Positions 33,982 through 41,777 of a stretch of DNA of 57,301 nucleotides are shown here, piece by piece. Made by a program: the position numbers and the translations under genes. The stretch spans positions 1-57,301 of the forward strand of contig JAKIVR010000007.1 in the NCBI GenBank assembly GCA_022750455.1, written 5' to 3'. The notes below the pieces were generated by a model. It searched no databases and was not told the origin of the DNA. It was given only the letters and a program-made list of their open reading frames with translations. The number at the start of each line of letters is the position of its first letter. The first letter of the stretch is position 1. The DNA comes from Thermoplasmata archaeon. GTDB lineage: Archaea; Thermoplasmatota; Thermoplasmata; Lutacidiplasmatales; UBA184.

Positions 33982-34231
33982 ATTTGCCGGGCCGCAAATC
34001 GGTCTTACTAAGCGCCCATCGGCCGAAAACTCACTAACAAAATTCCCCCGGTTCCGCGGTCCGAGCGGGCGGAGATCCCTCGCGTGGGGGGTCCCACGTT
34101 CGACCGCCACCGGGCGGAGCCGGAGCTCCGGCATCGGCGCCGACATCCGGGCGCGCTCGCCCTCTCCCCGCCCCGTCCCGGTGCCGGTTCCGTTTCGCGT
34201 AGGTTTATGGGCCGGCGCCCCTCGACCGAGC

Positions 34232-34714
34232 ATGCCTCGGAAATGGGCCATCCTGGGGGGAGTGGCCATCGTCGCCGGGATCGTCCTCTTGTTCCTCTCG
34301 GTGTCGATCCAGACCACGCCAACCACGGTGGTGGTCCCGGCGGGACAGGTGGACACACCCGCCTCCAACGTCCTCGGCACCGAGACGTTGACGGCCTCAT
34401 GGTCCGGCGGCAACCCGTTGACCTCGTTCTATCTCGTCGCCGGCACGCCGACGTGCCACGGAACTCCCGCGGGGATGGTGGCGGAGGGTTCGGGCGCCAA
34501 CGGGACTCTCTCCGCGGCGATCCCGAGCGGCGGCTCCTACTCGATGTATGCCTGCCTCGGTGGATCGGGCGAGGAGATCACGGTCAGTTGGACGGCTACT
34601 GGATATTCTCCTCTCGGGGTCGCGGGAGGAGTGGCCTTGGTCGGCGGAGCGATGGTTCTCCTGGCCGAATTCCTCTCGAAGGCGCGGATCCAACCCCCCG
34701 ACGCTCCCGTCTGA
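34232..34714 (+). CDS. small membrane-anchored protein, unknown function
   Basis: The 160-residue protein has an N-terminal membrane helix (WAILGGVAIVAGIVLLFL), an extracytoplasmic beta-type segment with LTASWSGGNPLTSFYLVAG and two cysteines (about residues 80 and 110), and a C-terminal helix (LGVAGGVALVGGAMVLLAEF). No family is recognised. TTTATGG about 28 bases upstream of ATG 34232 fits a leaderless promoter. The 248 bases before it show no other gene. Confidence 0.7.
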   Translation: MPRKWAILGGVAIVAGIVLLFLSVSIQTTPTTVVVPAGQVDTPASNVLGTETLTASWSGGNPLTSFYLVAGTPTCHGTPAGMVAEGSGANGTLSAAIPSGGSYSMYACLGGSGEEITVSWTATGYSPLGVAGGVALVGGAMVLLAEFLSKARIQPPDAPV

Positions 34715-34861
34715 GGGGACGCTCGATACGAGCCGCCGTCCGGGAGTGAGTCCCGTCCCGGCCCACCTCGATCGTTTGTTGGGCGTTCCAGAGCGCGTCG
34801 TTCCGGAGCTCGCGGATCCGAACGTTGGCAACCTTTTCCGTCGCGCGGCCATTCGCCGATC

Positions 34862-35263
34862 ATGGCGAAGGAGCCGGTGGAACCGACCTTCTTCGGTCCT
34901 CTGCTCCTCGCTCGGGAGTTCGCCCAGACCGTGAGCTTCTATCGCTCCGTCTGTGAGCTCCCCGTCGAGGGCGCGGCTCCGTACGCCAAGTGCATCTCGA
35001 AGCCGTCGTCGTTCTCCATCGTCGACGGCCGATGGTGGGCCGAGGTTAACGGCTCCGAGAATCCGTTCCAAGGAGAGAGTTCGGTCTCGAATGTGGTGCT
35101 GATGATCCAAGTGGAGAACGTGGAAGAGATGTTCCAACGATTGACGGTCACCGGAAAGAAGTTCCTGAGCCCCCCGCTGGTCCGCGAGCGGTTGGGGATC
35201 CGCAACGTCTTCCTAAGGGATCCCGACGGCCGATCGGTGATGTTGACGTCCCCACTCGGTTGA
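34862..35263 (+). CDS. VOC/glyoxalase-like domain protein
   Basis: The 133-residue single-domain protein has the VOC beta-alpha-beta-beta-beta repeat pattern: LLLAREFAQTVSFYRSVCEL at the start and IRNVFLRDPDGRSVMLTSP at the end, where DPDG is the common turn before the last metal-ligand strand. Metal ligands are not clearly conserved. The substrate is unknown. Confidence 0.78.
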   Translation: MAKEPVEPTFFGPLLLAREFAQTVSFYRSVCELPVEGAAPYAKCISKPSSFSIVDGRWWAEVNGSENPFQGESSVSNVVLMIQVENVEEMFQRLTVTGKKFLSPPLVRERLGIRNVFLRDPDGRSVMLTSPLG

Positions 35264-35301
35264 ACGGGTCCCGCGTGGGGTAAGTACGACCCGGCCCCTG
35301 G

Positions 35302-35760
35302 ATGGACGTGATCCAGCCCGGCGTGGCCGCCCCGGATTTCCAGGGACTGACGCAGGACGGACAACCGATCTCGCTCGCGACGTTCCGCGGACGCCCGGTG
35401 ATCCTGTTCTTCTATCCGAAGGCGAACTCGGGCGGCTGCTCCACCGAGGCGCGGGGATTCGCGGAACACTACACCGAATTCCAGCGGGCCGGAATGGACG
35501 TCATCGGCATCAGCGTCGATTCGATCGAGGAGCAGAAGCGGTTCGCGGAGAACTGCCACCTCCCGTTTCCTCTCGTCGCCGACCACGACAAGTCGATCGC
35601 CCGCCAGTACGGGGTGCTCGGGTTCCTCGGGATCGCCCAACGGGTGACGTTCTTCCTCGACGCGGACGGGAAGGTCGTGGAACGCGTGGAGGGCCTCCTC
35701 CCCACCCGGCACGTCCAACGCGCCCTCGAACGACTCAGCGAATCGCGTCCCCCTCCCTAG
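35302..35760 (+). CDS. peroxiredoxin (PrxQ/Bcp-like)
   Basis: The 152-residue thioredoxin-fold protein starts with PGVAAPDFQGLTQDGQPISL and has the peroxidatic site FFYPKANSGGCSTEARGF. The Cys that in PrxQ follows five residues later (CTxEACxF) is replaced by Arg, so it probably works as a 1-Cys enzyme or uses a partner for reduction. It removes hydroperoxides. It is 38 bases after the VOC gene. Confidence 0.88.
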   Translation: MDVIQPGVAAPDFQGLTQDGQPISLATFRGRPVILFFYPKANSGGCSTEARGFAEHYTEFQRAGMDVIGISVDSIEEQKRFAENCHLPFPLVADHDKSIARQYGVLGFLGIAQRVTFFLDADGKVVERVEGLLPTRHVQRALERLSESRPPP

Positions 35761-35829
35761 TCGGTCCCGTTGGACGGGGCGAGGACAACGTCTAATCCCT
35801 GGGACGACCGAGCTCCCGCGCGGTCGTCC

Positions 35830-36495
35830 ATGAAGGTCATTCTGACCGGAGCCACCGGGATGGTGGGCCAGGGGGTCCTGCGCGAGTGCCTCCTCGACCC
35901 GCAGGTGGAATCCGTCGTATCCCTCGGTCGGAGCGCGACCGGCAAGAGCGACCCGAAACTACGCGAGCTCGTCCGCTCGGATCTCACGGACCTCGACCCG
36001 GTCGAGGACCAGCTCCGGGGGTTCGATGCCTGCTTCTTCTGCCTCGGGATCCCCTCCGCGGGGATGTCCGAGGCCGACTACACCCGGGTGACGTACGATC
36101 TCACGATCGCCGTGGCCCAGAAGCTGGTGAACCTGAATTCGGCGATGACGTTCATCTACGTCTCCGGGGCCGGGACCGACAGCTCCGAGCACGGACGATC
36201 GATGTGGGCCCGGGTGAAAGGTCGGACCGAGAACGCGTTGTTGCGGATGCCGTTCCGGGCCGCCTACATGTTCCGCCCGGGAGTGATCCGGGCCCGGCAT
36301 GGGATCCGGTCGCGCTCCACGACGTACCGCGTACTGTATGCCGTGCTGCTGCCCGTCGTGCTCCTGGCCGCGGCAGTCGCCCCCAGCGCGATCACCTCGA
36401 CCGAACAGGTCGGACGTGCCATGATCCACGCGGCCGGGCGAGGGGCCCCGAAGCCGCTCCTCGGGACCCGCGACATCAACGAGCTGGCCCGGTGA
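35830..36495 (+). CDS. NAD(P)-dependent epimerase/SDR-like protein
   Basis: The 221-residue Rossmann protein begins MKVILTGATGMVGQGVLREC, an extended-SDR nucleotide-binding glycine motif. It continues with ACFFCLGIPSAGM and FIYVSGAGTDSSEHG. The usual catalytic YxxxK appears replaced by MWARVKGRTE, as in the atypical SDR subgroup related to NAD-binding proteins of unknown role. A hydrophobic C-terminal stretch (LLPVVLLAAAVAP) may associate with membrane. Confidence 0.8.
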   Translation: MKVILTGATGMVGQGVLRECLLDPQVESVVSLGRSATGKSDPKLRELVRSDLTDLDPVEDQLRGFDACFFCLGIPSAGMSEADYTRVTYDLTIAVAQKLVNLNSAMTFIYVSGAGTDSSEHGRSMWARVKGRTENALLRMPFRAAYMFRPGVIRARHGIRSRSTTYRVLYAVLLPVVLLAAAVAPSAITSTEQVGRAMIHAAGRGAPKPLLGTRDINELAR

Positions 36496-36563
36496 TCCCG
36501 AACGTTCGGGTCGCTCCCCGGTCGCGGTAAGCCCTAAGTCTCGGCCCGGTTCCCGCCCTCCAT

Positions 36564-37619
36564 ATGGCGAGCCAACAGTGGCGCTTCCTTTCCGTCGTCC
36601 TTCGACGGATCAGCAAGTTCCTGGCCCTGTTCGGCATCCTCTACGTCGCCGCGGCGGTCCTGTTCTATGTCCTGCAAGGCGGAGGGGTCTCGCTGTTCAC
36701 GTCGTTCTACTGGGCGATCGTCACTCTCTCGACCGTCGGTTATGGCGACGTGTTGCCGACCACGGGCGCCGCCCGGCTGATGACCATCGTGCTCCTCTTC
36801 GTAGAGATCTTCTTGGGAGCGTACCTGATCGGAACGGTGGGAGGAGTCATTACGGAGGAGAACCAGCGGCGTCAGATGGGCCTGTTGGGAACCGACATGA
36901 AGGCGCACATCGTCGTGCTCGGGTACGGAGGGGTCGGCAAGGCGGCCGTACGCGAGCTGCTCCAGCAGGACCAGACCACGGCGGTCGTCACCGAGAGGCC
37001 CGATGAGGTGCCGCCGCTCCGGTCCTTGGCCGGGGAGGACGAGCTGTTCGTCACTTACGGCGAGATCGCCGACACCGAGGTCTTGAACCGCGTCAGCGTC
37101 TCCACCGCTCGCGCCGTGATCGTCTGCAGCCAGGACGACGCGGCGAACCTGATCGCGTCGTTGAACGTCCGCACGCTCGCCCCGAAGGCCCGGATCGTCG
37201 TCGCGGTGAACCGGCCGGAGCTGCGGGAGACATTGCACGCGGCGGGGGTCACCTACGTGAGCTCGCCCGCCGACATGGGAGGACGGATGTGCGCGAGCGC
37301 CGCGTTCGAGCCGGAAGTGGCGCGGGCGATCGACGACATCACGGCCGCCGACGTCGCGGCCGACATGCAGGAGTACGTCCTCACCGACCGCACGCCCGTT
37401 CGCTCGGGGACGTTCGTCGAGGTCGAGGGGCAGGTGCGCGCCGCCTCGGGTTGCATCCTCGTCGGGCTCGCCCGGCGTCAGCCGGACGGCGAGTACCGGG
37501 GAACGGTCAACCCGGCGCCGACCGAACGGCTCGGACCGGGCGACGCCCTGCTGGTGCTCGGGAACCTTCCGAACCTGGAGAAGTTCCGCGCCTGGTTCGG
37601 CGTCGACCAGGGCCGCTGA
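36564..37619 (+). CDS. potassium channel with RCK (TrkA-N/TrkA-C) domains
   Basis: The 351-residue MthK-like channel has two membrane helices (FLALFGILYVAAAVLFYVL and MTIVLLFVEIFLGAYLIG) around a pore with the K+ selectivity filter STVGYGD near residue 57. An RCK-N Rossmann domain (IVVLGYGGVGKAAVREL) and an RCK-C domain (about 275-345, PTERLGPGDALLVLG) complete it. It would conduct K+ under ligand control. An internal start before the RCK domain (as in MthK) is possible at ATG 36898 (GTDMKAH). Confidence 0.93.
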   Translation: MASQQWRFLSVVLRRISKFLALFGILYVAAAVLFYVLQGGGVSLFTSFYWAIVTLSTVGYGDVLPTTGAARLMTIVLLFVEIFLGAYLIGTVGGVITEENQRRQMGLLGTDMKAHIVVLGYGGVGKAAVRELLQQDQTTAVVTERPDEVPPLRSLAGEDELFVTYGEIADTEVLNRVSVSTARAVIVCSQDDAANLIASLNVRTLAPKARIVVAVNRPELRETLHAAGVTYVSSPADMGGRMCASAAFEPEVARAIDDITAADVAADMQEYVLTDRTPVRSGTFVEVEGQVRAASGCILVGLARRQPDGEYRGTVNPAPTERLGPGDALLVLGNLPNLEKFRAWFGVDQGR

Positions 37620-37703
37620 TCCCGGTCCTCTGAGTGGCTCGCCGCCTCGACCCGGGGGGGCAGGGAACGGCCCGTTCGAGGGCGCCGCTCCGGGGGCGGG
37701 AGG

Positions 37704-37777
37704 TGCGGGTACCGGGATTTGAACCCGAGTTATAGCCTTGGCAAGGCTATGTGATAACCAGACTACACCATACCCGC
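37704..37777 (-). tRNA. tRNA-Gly (GCC)
   Basis: Acceptor GCGGGTA pairs with TACCCGC, the anticodon stem is TAGCC/GGCTA with loop TTGCCAA giving anticodon GCC, and the T loop is TTCAAAT. The discriminator is A, with no CCA and no intron. It is the second tRNA-Gly in the window. Confidence 0.95.
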
Positions 37778-37890
37778 GCGGCTCCGCTGTGACTCTGTGC
37801 CCCCGGACCTTTCGGGCGTACGGTCGGAGTGTCTTGAACTCTTCTGCTCCGCGACGGACGGGGCTCCCCACCCGCGGGGGACCCCTCCCT

Positions 37891-40062
37891 TCACGGGCGA
37901 GAGGGACGGCGACGCCAGACGACGAGGGTCGCCACGCCGACGAGCGCCACCACGGCGATCCCGATCGCGGCGAGCTCCGCAGGAGTCGCCCCCGAACCGG
38001 CCGCCGAGGTCGAGCCGTGGCCTCCCGGGGGAGGCGGGGGGTTGGAGACCTCTGCGAGGAGATTGATCGACTCGGGCGTGATGTTGGCGGGGGTCAGCGT
38101 CACGAGCCCGCTCGAGGAGGTGTATCCGACCTCCGACGCATTCAACCAGTAGACGCCGGCGACCAGCTGGACAAGGAACCCGCCCTGGACTAGGGGGACG
38201 AGCATCCCGTTGACCGAGACCGTGGCGTTGGCCGGATCGACCGTACCCGAGAGCACGGCGTACCGGGGAGCGAACGCGGCGGTCACGGTGAGCGGCCCGC
38301 CGATCACGGTGAAGTTTCCAAACGGGGCGGTCGAGAAGTACGCGTACGAATCGACCGAGAGCTGGTACGCGTAGCTGCCGTTCGGGAGAGAGATCGGGAT
38401 CGAGGCGTTCGTCGAGGATCGGTAGACGATGTCACCGACCGAGATCGACCAGCCGATCCCGGCGGGGAGTCCCTGCGTCTCGACCCGCACCCCGTACGGG
38501 ACGGGGATCCACTGGATCGTGAGAGACGCCCCGGCGGGGCCGACCGCGAGGCTCCCCGAGGCGTTCCTCGGGGTGAAACCGGCTTGGTACCCGACGGAGT
38601 ACGCGAACTCTCCCTGGGGCAGGAACACCTCGATCGATCCGTTCGTCGTCGAATAGTTCACCCCGTCGACGGTGAGCGTCCAGTTCGTTCCTGCCGGCAG
38701 CCCGCTCTCATTGAACCAGACCGAGCGCCACCCGAGGTTCAGGGGAAGGTATTCCCCCGGCGAGAGGGTGATGTTCGCCTCCCCCTGCCAGGAGGAGTTC
38801 GGGCCGTCGAGCTGCACAAGATACGTGCCGGCAGCGAGGGTGAGGTTCACCTGACCACCGACGAACGGCGTGGGAGTCCCGTTCACGAACAGCGTCCCGT
38901 CCGGGACCGCGGAGGTGACGTTCAGAAGTCCGACTTGCCCCGGCCCGTACAGCGCCTCGGGCGTCCCGTTCCCCGCGGTGTACGACGCCGCCGGGATGCC
39001 CCCCGTCGCGTTGAGCGCGGCCTGGGAGATCACGTTCTCCGCGGACTCCCCCGTGATCCCGAAGTTGAACGCGTTGGTCACGGCCTGGAAGTTGTGGCCG
39101 TTCCAGTACTCCAAGCTGAGATTGGCGCTCGAGGCGATGTCGGTGCCGGTCGTACCGCCCCCGGGTCCGTCGATGGTCCAATCGGCGTCGATCGGATCCC
39201 CGATCGGAGCCGTCTGATACCCATCGACCACGAAATTGTCGTCGGTCCAGCCGTGGGCCCAGGGGAACGTGATGTTGTCGTACGTCCACCAGCCGTAGCC
39301 GTCGTTGTACTGCATCAGCACGTACGGCACGCCGTTCGCCGTCGCCGAGACGGACTGCGCCTGGATCGTCGCCGGGTCGCTCAGGTCGACGTCGTTCCCA
39401 GGGAGGCCGGCCGGGGCCGCGTACGCGTAGTAGGTATGGCCTTGCACCGAGCCGTTGCCGACGATCGTCGAGTCGGGCATGGCGATCGTACTGGAGCTGC
39501 TGTAGTTCCAGACGTTGTCGTCCATCTCGAGGTACTGCGAATTCGTGTCCTGCGTGTCGAGGAACGGAACGTTCTGCACCCAGAACTCCATCGTCCGGGA
39601 CCCGTTGATCAGGACGAGGTTCAGGTTGAGCTGGACCGAGACCTCCGGGTAGTAGCACTCCGAGGAGTTGCAGGTGTAGAGCACGCCTTCATTGAGCGAG
39701 TTCACGGTCAGCTCCGCGCGGAACACCGGGGACGAGTACTCGTACGGGACCATGTCGGGAGTGATCCCGAAATCGCCGATCCCCATGGCGATCGGTTCCG
39801 TGAGCCCGAACTGCAACGGGTGTATTCCGCTCCCGGCGGGGCCCGGGCCCCGCCGAAGGAGGACGCTCTGGGACGCCACGGTCCGAGCCGAGGCGTGCCC
39901 GGCGACCGAGATCGAGACCGGGGCCGCCGAGGGCGCCGGCGGGATTGGGCTCGGCGCGTGAACCGGAAGGAAGGAGGAGCTCGCGAAGGCGCTCCCCGCG
40001 AGCAGCGCCAGGACCGCCAAGGTCCCGACGGCGCTCTTCGAAGATGCGGGGACGTACGTCAA
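37891..40062 (-). CDS. thermopsin-like (peptidase A5) surface protein with C-terminal anchor
   Basis: The 723-residue secreted protein begins with a signal peptide (SAVGTLAVLALLAGSAFA). Residues about 85-330 match the thermopsin plan: EPIAMGIGDFGI, then FWVQNVPFLDT, DNVWNYSSSSTI, YNDGYGWWTYDNITFPWAH, NFVVDGYQ and DGPGGGTTGT. After it come about four beta-type PEGA-like repeats (for example WFNESGLPAGTNWTLTVDG), many NxT/S sequons, and a C-terminal GIAVVALVGVATLVVWRRR anchor. Thermopsins are acid proteases acting outside the cell. The start is taken as TTG 40062, about 30 bases after ATATAT. The longer track ORF reaches antisense into trmI. Confidence 0.82.
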   Translation of the reverse strand: MTYVPASSKSAVGTLAVLALLAGSAFASSSFLPVHAPSPIPPAPSAAPVSISVAGHASARTVASQSVLLRRGPGPAGSGIHPLQFGLTEPIAMGIGDFGITPDMVPYEYSSPVFRAELTVNSLNEGVLYTCNSSECYYPEVSVQLNLNLVLINGSRTMEFWVQNVPFLDTQDTNSQYLEMDDNVWNYSSSSTIAMPDSTIVGNGSVQGHTYYAYAAPAGLPGNDVDLSDPATIQAQSVSATANGVPYVLMQYNDGYGWWTYDNITFPWAHGWTDDNFVVDGYQTAPIGDPIDADWTIDGPGGGTTGTDIASSANLSLEYWNGHNFQAVTNAFNFGITGESAENVISQAALNATGGIPAASYTAGNGTPEALYGPGQVGLLNVTSAVPDGTLFVNGTPTPFVGGQVNLTLAAGTYLVQLDGPNSSWQGEANITLSPGEYLPLNLGWRSVWFNESGLPAGTNWTLTVDGVNYSTTNGSIEVFLPQGEFAYSVGYQAGFTPRNASGSLAVGPAGASLTIQWIPVPYGVRVETQGLPAGIGWSISVGDIVYRSSTNASIPISLPNGSYAYQLSVDSYAYFSTAPFGNFTVIGGPLTVTAAFAPRYAVLSGTVDPANATVSVNGMLVPLVQGGFLVQLVAGVYWLNASEVGYTSSSGLVTLTPANITPESINLLAEVSNPPPPPGGHGSTSAAGSGATPAELAAIGIAVVALVGVATLVVWRRRPSRP

Positions 40063-40087
40063 GGTGGAGTTGACTACGAGGCATCCC

Positions 40088-40097
40088 GATATATTCC
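40088..40097. promoter_or_regulatory. TATA box in the thermopsin/trmI divergent spacer
   Basis: GATATATTCC is a strong A/T island about 30 bases before the proposed TTG start of the thermopsin-like gene on the minus strand. It could also direct transcription toward trmI on the plus strand, leaving a leader of more than 100 bases. Confidence 0.55.
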
Positions 40098-40242
40098 TTG
40101 AGGGACCTCCGGCCGACGGTCCCCCCCGCCGTCGGGAGCCGAGGCAGGTCGGCCCCGGGCGACGGCGGGCCCGATCGAGCTCCCGAGAGGTAGACGGACG
40201 ACCGCAGAGAACGCGCCATTTCAGGAAGGGGAGCTCGTCCTC

Positions 40243-40992
40243 TTGCGGCGGGGTCCGGTCGACTCGTTCCTCCTCCGCCTGACTCCCGGGTTGCAGGTCA
40301 TCGAGGGTCGCGGAACCCTCGATCTGACGGCGGTGGTCGGCGCGCGGCCGGGCGTCGAGATCCCCTGGGCCGGTGCGACGTATCGCATCGTGCGTCCCCA
40401 GCTCTCCGATCGGCTCGCCCATCTCAGGCGCCGGGCCCAGATCGTCACGCCGAAGGACGCGGCCTTCTTGTGGTACCTCGCCGGGGTCGGGCCCGGCTCC
40501 ACCGTCGTCGAGGTCGGCGCCGGCAGCGGCGCCCTCACCGTCCTCCTCGCCCACGCGGTCGGCGACGCCGGTCACGTGATCTCCTACGACCGTCGACCGG
40601 ATTTCCGGGACGTCGCGGAGCGCAACGTCGCGGCCGCCGGATTCGCCAGCCGGGTGGAGTTCCGGCTACGTCCGATCGGGGAGCAGCCGTTCGACCTCGA
40701 TCCCGCGAGCGCCGGGGCGGTGATCGCCGACGTGCCCGCCCCGTGGGAGATCGTTCCGCACGCGATCCCGGTCCTCGTCCCCGGGGGCGCGCTCGTGCTG
40801 TACACGCCCACGTACAACCAGCTCGAGCACGCCGTCCGTGAACTGCGGAGCCACGGGTTCGAGGAGACCCGCAGCGTCGAGCTCCTCGAGCGGGCGCTGC
40901 ACGTGGGCGACGGGGGGACCCGCCCGGATTTCGAGATGCTCGGGCACACCGGATTCCTCACCGGGTCCCGGTGGTTCGGGGGTCGCCGATGA
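40243..40992 (+). CDS. trmI: tRNA (adenine-58-N1) methyltransferase TrmI-like
   Basis: The product of about 249 residues matches TrmI: an N-terminal beta domain, ILVRP-like IVRPQLSD, QIVTPKDAAFLWYLAG, SAM motif I VVEVGAGSGALTVLLA, ISYDRRPDF, VIADVPAPWE and LVPGGALVLYTPTYNQ. It methylates A57/A58 in the tRNA T loop. TTG 40243 is the first canonical start, but in-frame sequence just upstream (PFQEGELVLL) aligns with the family N-terminus. The true start is therefore probably upstream and non-canonical, or the region has a base error. Its stop overlaps the next ATG (ATGA). Confidence 0.88.
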   Translation: MRRGPVDSFLLRLTPGLQVIEGRGTLDLTAVVGARPGVEIPWAGATYRIVRPQLSDRLAHLRRRAQIVTPKDAAFLWYLAGVGPGSTVVEVGAGSGALTVLLAHAVGDAGHVISYDRRPDFRDVAERNVAAAGFASRVEFRLRPIGEQPFDLDPASAGAVIADVPAPWEIVPHAIPVLVPGGALVLYTPTYNQLEHAVRELRSHGFEETRSVELLERALHVGDGGTRPDFEMLGHTGFLTGSRWFGGRR

Positions 40993-41714
40993 CGACGAGC
41001 GCCCTCTCCATCGGAGGGTTCGTCGGCATCCTCCTCTCGGGGGCGTTCATGTACTGGCAGGTCGGCCGGTACGCCACGCCTCAGGTCCCCGAGACGCTGT
41101 TCGACGAGCGCAAGGAGTTCATCGCCTACTTGGTCGGACTCTTTGCCGGCGTTCCGCTCGTCATCCCTCTCATCTTCCTCCTCGATTCCACCTCGCTCGT
41201 CAGCGCCCTCGTCGACATCGCTCTCGTCGTCGTCGGGGCGGAGGTCATCCAGTGGGCCGCGGGCCGCTCGGTGTACTTCCACCGGGAGGCGTTCCCGTTC
41301 TACGCGCTCGGGATCCGCGCGGGGATGGGGGGGATCCTTGCGCTCGGGATCGTGGACACGTTCCTCAGCGGCTCCCCGACGATCGAAGGGGGCCTCTACG
41401 CCGCCGCGCAGTCCGTTGCCGTCGTCTTCGTGATCGTCGCGGCCGGGATCGCCTCGTTGCCGAACCGGGGCGAGGCACCGACCTGGAGGACCGGCTCCCC
41501 GGTCCGGGGCATGCTGTTCGCGTTCCTCGGCCTCGCGCTGCTCAGCTTCGGTGAGGCTGTCGATCCGTTGACGGGAACCGCCGGGGCCGGGTTGGCCGCC
41601 CTCGGGGCGCTGTGGCTGTACCTCCAGCGGAGGGACAAGGTCCTGGGGAGCGTCGTGCCCCCCGGCGCCGATGCGAAGAGCCTCGCCTCGTCGCCGTTCC
41701 GGCGCACGAACTAG
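40989..41714 (+). CDS. multi-pass membrane protein, unknown function
   Basis: The 241-residue protein has about seven hydrophobic segments (for example IGGFVGILLSGAFMYW, AYLVGLFAGVPLVIPLIFLL, LVDIALVVVGAEVIQW, SVAVVFVIVAAGIASL) and a short charged C-terminus. ATG 40989 overlaps the trmI stop, so it is translated in a coupled manner with a tRNA-modification gene. No family is recognised. Confidence 0.78.
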   Translation: MTTSALSIGGFVGILLSGAFMYWQVGRYATPQVPETLFDERKEFIAYLVGLFAGVPLVIPLIFLLDSTSLVSALVDIALVVVGAEVIQWAAGRSVYFHREAFPFYALGIRAGMGGILALGIVDTFLSGSPTIEGGLYAAAQSVAVVFVIVAAGIASLPNRGEAPTWRTGSPVRGMLFAFLGLALLSFGEAVDPLTGTAGAGLAALGALWLYLQRRDKVLGSVVPPGADAKSLASSPFRRTN

Positions 41715-41740
41715 GTCCGCCCGTCGTAACTCGCTCGCCA

Positions 41741-41750
41741 ATTATTATAT
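41741..41750 (+). promoter_or_regulatory. TATA box of the GT4/GH57 operon
   Basis: ATTATTATAT is a ten-base pure A/T run about 31 bases before the GT4 start codon ATG 41778, fitting a leaderless transcript. Confidence 0.65.
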
Positions 41751-41777
41751 GGCCCATGGCGGGCTGCCGAGACCCCC

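Noticed and set aside
33984-34231. possible small RNA between rpoK and the membrane protein gene
   Set aside because: Apart from TATA-like elements I found no conserved RNA structure or box C/D motif, so no call is made.
38429-40101. long plus-strand ORFs antisense to the thermopsin-like gene
   Set aside because: They show no domain and Arg/Val/Gly-rich shadow composition. The minus strand has a signal peptide, a thermopsin-like domain and an anchor.
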